In this document: positions 6,237 to 9,080 of the stretch, piece after piece
Layout: each line of letters starts with the position of its first letter
How positions within the stretch are numbered: the stretch's first letter is position 1
Assembly: GCA_964362625.1 (NCBI GenBank)
Contig: CAYIFA010000035.1
Location: 1-9,080 of the forward strand
DNA: 9,080 bases
DNA from: CAYIFA01 sp964362625
Lineage (GTDB): Bacteria > Patescibacteriota > Minisyncoccia > 1-14-0-10-42-19
Direction of reading: 5' to 3'
Made by a program: the position numbers and the translations under genes
Notes under the pieces: model-generated
What the model was told of the DNA's origin: nothing
Database searches by the model: none
The model's input: the letters and a program-made list of their open reading frames with translations, nothing else

Positions 6237-7562
6237 TTATTTTAATTTTCGGACAGCCGCGTTAAACTTATCTCCACGGTCGAATTCGTGCTGAAACAAT
6301 CCGAAGCTGGCCGCACCCGGGGATAAAAGGACAACGCCACCATCTCCCGACTTACCCTGCCCCGCCGAAGCTTTATGCGGAGGGAAGCGATGTCGGAAGA
6401 TTTGGTATGACGCGCGGACGGCTTCCGGCATATTCTTCACCTTTATCCATTCTTTATGCCCCTTGCTTTTCTTTATAATTTTATCGGTGGCTGATCCAGG
6501 CAACAAAACAACATTATTAGCATATTTTTGGAGAACGCCGACAAACTCCCCGACCGCCAAACTCTTATCATATCCACCGGCAATGACAACCAAATTTTTA
6601 TTCGGATATTTTTCGCGGATGATTTTTATCCCGTGAATCGCCGCGCCGGGATTGGTGGCAGTCGTATCGTTTATGAACATGACGCCGTTTAATTCACGGA
6701 TTTTTTCTAGCCGGCCAGGAAGACCTTTGAAATTTTTGATAGCTTTTTCGGTTTTTGCGGCCGGAACTTTGAAATAACCCCCAACGGCTCTCGCGGCGTT
6801 AGCGGCAAAATTTTCTCCCCCGACTTTAACTGTCCTCCCATTCCGGCTTCTCAAATTCTTTGTTACCAAATCAGCTTCATTTACTACCAGCAGATCCCCT
6901 CGTCCTTGAAAACTGAAAATAACTTCCTTGGCTTTCCGGTAATTTTCAAAAGTCCCGTGCCGATTAAGATGATCCGGAAAAAGCGAGGTCAAAACCGCGA
7001 CCGGAAAACGATAATGCAAGCCCAAAATATCTTCGAGCTGAAAACTCGAAAGTTCGAGCACCACAAAATCTCCTTTCTTAACTTTCGGCAATATTTCTAA
7101 AACCGATTTCCGGATATTGCCGGCCAAATGAACATGGTATTTTTGCGCCAAAATTTTTGCGATTAGAGTCGCGGCGGTAGATTTTCCCTTTGTGCCGGTT
7201 ATTCCGATAATTTTAACGCCGGGCGGAAGATTAAAAAGAAAAATGTGGATATCGGTTATGATCGGGATATTGTTTTTTCGCGCGATTTTCAGATATGGTG
7301 AATCCGGCGGCACCCCCGGCCCTTTAATCACAATGTCAGAAGCCGAAAAGTCGGAAACGCGGTGGCCGCCGAGATGATATCGAATGCCCTTCAAGCGCCG
7401 CAACTGATTAATTGGAGCCGCTAATTCTTTTTTTGATTTCAGGTCAGCAACAATTATCTTTGCGCCTTGTCGATTGAGCCACCGCGCTACAGCCCCTCCT
7501 CCGCCATGCAACCCCAAACCCATTACAAGAACTTTTTTGTTTTTAAAATTTAACGGGATCAC
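6237..7562 (-). CDS. murD: UDP-N-acetylmuramoyl-L-alanine:D-glutamate ligase MurD
   Basis: Cytoplasmic ATP-dependent ligase that adds D-glutamate to UDP-MurNAc-L-Ala in peptidoglycan precursor synthesis; 441 residues, the usual family length. The N-terminal nucleotide-binding domain opens with VLVMGLGLHGGGG and contains KGPGVPPDSP. The central ATPase domain has the P-loop GITGTKGKST (120-129), ELSSFQLE (170-177) and LFPDHLNRHGTFENY (194-208). The C-terminal ligase domain begins near LPGRLEKI and has FINDTTATNPGA (296-307), IAGGYDKS (327-334) and LLSPGAASFGLFQHEFDRGDKF (412-433). All Mur-ligase signatures are present. It starts with GTG at 7562, sharing GTGA with the argS stop and lacking a Shine-Dalgarno, so translation is probably coupled. 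PPHKASAGQGKS (394-405) is an unusual insertion just before the last motif, encoded by a repeat-like sequence also seen in ileS. Identity is secure. Confidence 0.96.
   Translation of the reverse strand: MIPLNFKNKKVLVMGLGLHGGGGAVARWLNRQGAKIIVADLKSKKELAAPINQLRRLKGIRYHLGGHRVSDFSASDIVIKGPGVPPDSPYLKIARKNNIPIITDIHIFLFNLPPGVKIIGITGTKGKSTAATLIAKILAQKYHVHLAGNIRKSVLEILPKVKKGDFVVLELSSFQLEDILGLHYRFPVAVLTSLFPDHLNRHGTFENYRKAKEVIFSFQGRGDLLVVNEADLVTKNLRSRNGRTVKVGGENFAANAARAVGGYFKVPAAKTEKAIKNFKGLPGRLEKIRELNGVMFINDTTATNPGAAIHGIKIIREKYPNKNLVVIAGGYDKSLAVGEFVGVLQKYANNVVLLPGSATDKIIKKSKGHKEWIKVKNMPEAVRASYQIFRHRFPPHKASAGQGKSGDGGVVLLSPGAASFGLFQHEFDRGDKFNAAVRKLK
6355..6384. repeat. Degenerate copy of the GC-rich element inside murD
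   Basis: The plus strand contains CCCGCCGAAGC (6361-6371), identical to the core at 2253-2263 in ileS, preceded by CCCTGC and followed by a partial inverted arm (GCGGAGGG, 6377-6384). On the coding strand it gives HKASAGQG, which parallels AKASPGEQG in IleRS. It lies in a loop between two conserved MurD segments, where family members normally have shorter sequence. Shared descent with the ileS element is an inference from this short match. Confidence 0.6.
7559..7562 (-). other. argS-murD stop/start overlap (GTGA)
   Basis: The minus strand reads GTGA: the murD GTG start (7562-7560) overlaps the argS TGA stop (7561-7559). With no Shine-Dalgarno for murD, ribosomes finishing argS probably reinitiate on murD, tying production of the two proteins together. 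Confidence 0.85.
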
Positions 7563-9080
7563 ATTTCATCTGGAGCGCCTATGCCGAGAATCTTAAGGGC
7601 GCTCTTTAAAATAACCCGCGAGGCTAACACTAAAACCAACCGAGCTTCAGTCAGTTTTTTGTCATCGGTGATTACACGATAACGTTCATAAAAATTATGA
7701 AAGAGGCCGGCAAATTCGTGGACATAGCGCACCAACCGGTGAACTTGATAATCTTCGGAGACATCCGCAACAACATCCGGAAATCGAACCATTTTTTTTA
7801 TTAACACCTGCTCTTCCGGCGCTGTTAATAGTTTAAAATCCGGTTTTTTTGAGAATCTTACAACTCCCGCTTTTCGCAAGATGCTCGCAATCCGCGCGTA
7901 GGCATACTGAATATAATAAACCGGATTTTTTTTGGATTGCTCGCGCGCCAAATCCAAATCAAAATCGATGTGAGTATCCGGCGAACGTTCCAGAAAAAAA
8001 TAACGCGCGCCGTCCTGCCCTACTTCGTCGATTAATTCCTCAAACGCTATAAAAGTCCCGCCGCGTTTGGACATTTTTACTTCTTTACCGCCGGATGTCA
8101 AACGAATGGCTTGCGTTACTATTATTTCTGATTTTCCCAAACCAACTACGTCTGCCACGGCTTGAATCCGTTTGACGTAACCAAAATGATCCGGACCAAG
8201 TATATTTATTTTCCGCTCAAACCCACGCTTCTTAGTTTCCAAGTAATGACCGGCATCGGCCATAAAATAAGTCGGATGGCCGTCAGATGTTATCAAAACC
8301 CGGTCTTTGTCGTCGCTGAATTGGGTCGTCTTTAACCACAGAGCGCCGTCTTCCTTATAGGTAAGATTTTCGTTTTCGAAAATTACTTGCGCTTTTTTAA
8401 CAAAGCCCTTCTTATGAATATTTTTATCTTCTGAGGTCCAACGATCAAATTTTATTCCGGCCTTTCCGGATATTGCTTTTTTTATGCCCATCAAAAAATC
8501 TTTGGCCGCTAACTGGCCGAGCTTCAGCGGATCACTTTGGAGTTTCTTTACCTTGACGCGGTTTTTCTCGGCCCATTTTTTGATATAGGCGCCTTTGTAA
8601 AAATTTTCCTCTTCGTGCAACAAGCCCAAAACCGCTATAAGCGACTTGCCCAGCGTAATAATCTGATTACCGGTGTCATTAATATAATATTCACGTTCAA
8701 CTTTGTACCCGGAAAATTCCAGAATGTTAGACAAAACATCCCCCAAAAATCCGCCCCGCCCATTAGCCAACGTCAGCGGCCCGGTAGGATTAGCGGAAAT
8801 AAATTCTATTTGAATTTTTTCTCTTTTATCTGCCCCACAGCCATATTTGCTTTTTTCTTTCAGAATTTTCGCAAGCTCTGAAAAAATTGATTTATCGCTC
8901 AAATAAAAATTCAAAAATCCGGGGCCGGCTGACTCTATCCGCCATTTATCGCTGGCTAAAGCCGACTTCAATTCATCGGCTATAATTTGCGAATTCTTGC
9001 CCAAAAATTTCCCCAAAATCAAAGCGATGTTCGCGGCGTAATCGCCATGTTCGGCGTTTTCCGGAACTTCTATAGAAAAG
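7559..9080 (-). CDS. argS: Arginyl-tRNA synthetase (5' end outside window)
   Basis: Class I synthetase that charges tRNA-Arg in the cytoplasm. About 506 codons are visible; the frame is open to the right edge, reading EHGDYAANIALILGKFLGKN, the family's N-terminal additional domain. Only a few dozen N-terminal residues should be missing. A TTG at 9022 is internal and not the start. Visible motifs in order are FISANPTGPLTLANGRGG with the HIGH-box position, REYYINDTGNQI (tRNA/arginine-binding region), EVKMSKRGG (KMSKS-type loop encoded at 8077-8063), QDGARYFFLERSPDTHIDFDLD, and the DALR anticodon-binding domain from about NPVYYIQYAYARIASILR to the end, LGIGAPDEM. The HIGH signature, normally HVGH or HIGH, is TLAN here (8773-8762), so both histidines are absent. 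It is followed by murD with a 4-base overlap. Confidence 0.96.
   Translation of the reverse strand, partial: FSIEVPENAEHGDYAANIALILGKFLGKNSQIIADELKSALASDKWRIESAGPGFLNFYLSDKSIFSELAKILKEKSKYGCGADKREKIQIEFISANPTGPLTLANGRGGFLGDVLSNILEFSGYKVEREYYINDTGNQIITLGKSLIAVLGLLHEEENFYKGAYIKKWAEKNRVKVKKLQSDPLKLGQLAAKDFLMGIKKAISGKAGIKFDRWTSEDKNIHKKGFVKKAQVIFENENLTYKEDGALWLKTTQFSDDKDRVLITSDGHPTYFMADAGHYLETKKRGFERKINILGPDHFGYVKRIQAVADVVGLGKSEIIVTQAIRLTSGGKEVKMSKRGGTFIAFEELIDEVGQDGARYFFLERSPDTHIDFDLDLAREQSKKNPVYYIQYAYARIASILRKAGVVRFSKKPDFKLLTAPEEQVLIKKMVRFPDVVADVSEDYQVHRLVRYVHEFAGLFHNFYERYRVITDDKKLTEARLVLVLASRVILKSALKILGIGAPDEM

Noticed and set aside
9020..9022. TTG at 9022 as the argS start
   Set aside because: The frame continues upstream to the window edge with typical ArgRS sequence (EHGDYAANIA), so the gene is cut by the window and does not start here.
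1..9080. Defence system, CRISPR array, prophage or insertion sequence
   Set aside because: Apart from the exported serine protease, all the genes are housekeeping ones. No spaced direct repeats, transposase, integrase or nuclease motifs were found on either strand.

Overview
The window looks like part of a small-genome bacterium of the Candidate Phyla Radiation (Patescibacteria), probably a parcubacterium-like lineage. This placement is inferred from protein style: a MurD of the glycine-rich GLGLHGGG type, an ArgRS with a degenerate HIGH box, short repeat-derived peptides inserted in frame in housekeeping proteins, and genes with little or no Shine-Dalgarno sequence. It is not based on a database search. 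TGA is used as a stop codon (argS, ileS) and does not interrupt any of the coding regions, so the standard bacterial code applies, not the TGA-as-glycine code of Gracilibacteria/SR1.

Layout. Positions 1-1720 (minus strand) hold most of ftsH, the membrane AAA+ zinc protease, whose C-terminus lies off the left edge. Positions 1761-5249 (minus) hold ileS, an isoleucyl-tRNA synthetase of about 1162 residues. It is enlarged by a complete histidine-phosphatase (RHG / phosphoglycerate-mutase-like) domain nested inside the synthetase, and by several short repeat-derived insertions. Positions 5360-6202 (plus) hold a lone divergent gene for an exported trypsin-like serine protease. A strong hairpin at 6212-6234 serves as a bidirectional terminator between that gene and the convergent murD (6237-7562, minus). 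murD overlaps by 4 bases the end of argS (7559 to the right edge, minus), whose N-terminus lies off the right edge.

Transcription units. argS-murD form one translationally coupled unit that ends at the shared terminator. ileS has its own well-formed promoter, whose predicted start point falls at or next to the ATG, so its mRNA is probably leaderless. ftsH lies 40 bases downstream of ileS, and a possible promoter has its -35 element over the ileS stop codon. The protease gene has the only clear Shine-Dalgarno in the window and begins with TTG. There is no RNA gene, CRISPR array or transposase gene, and no gene-free stretch above about 110 bases.

The most notable points are: (1) the intact histidine-phosphatase domain inside IleRS, placed between the two CxxC halves of a probable zinc site; (2) three different tandem tracts in ileS that all share a 7-bp period; (3) a GC-rich, hairpin-prone element translated in frame in both ileS and murD, in the manner of Rickettsia palindromic elements; and (4) an ArgRS whose HIGH signature is replaced by TLAN.
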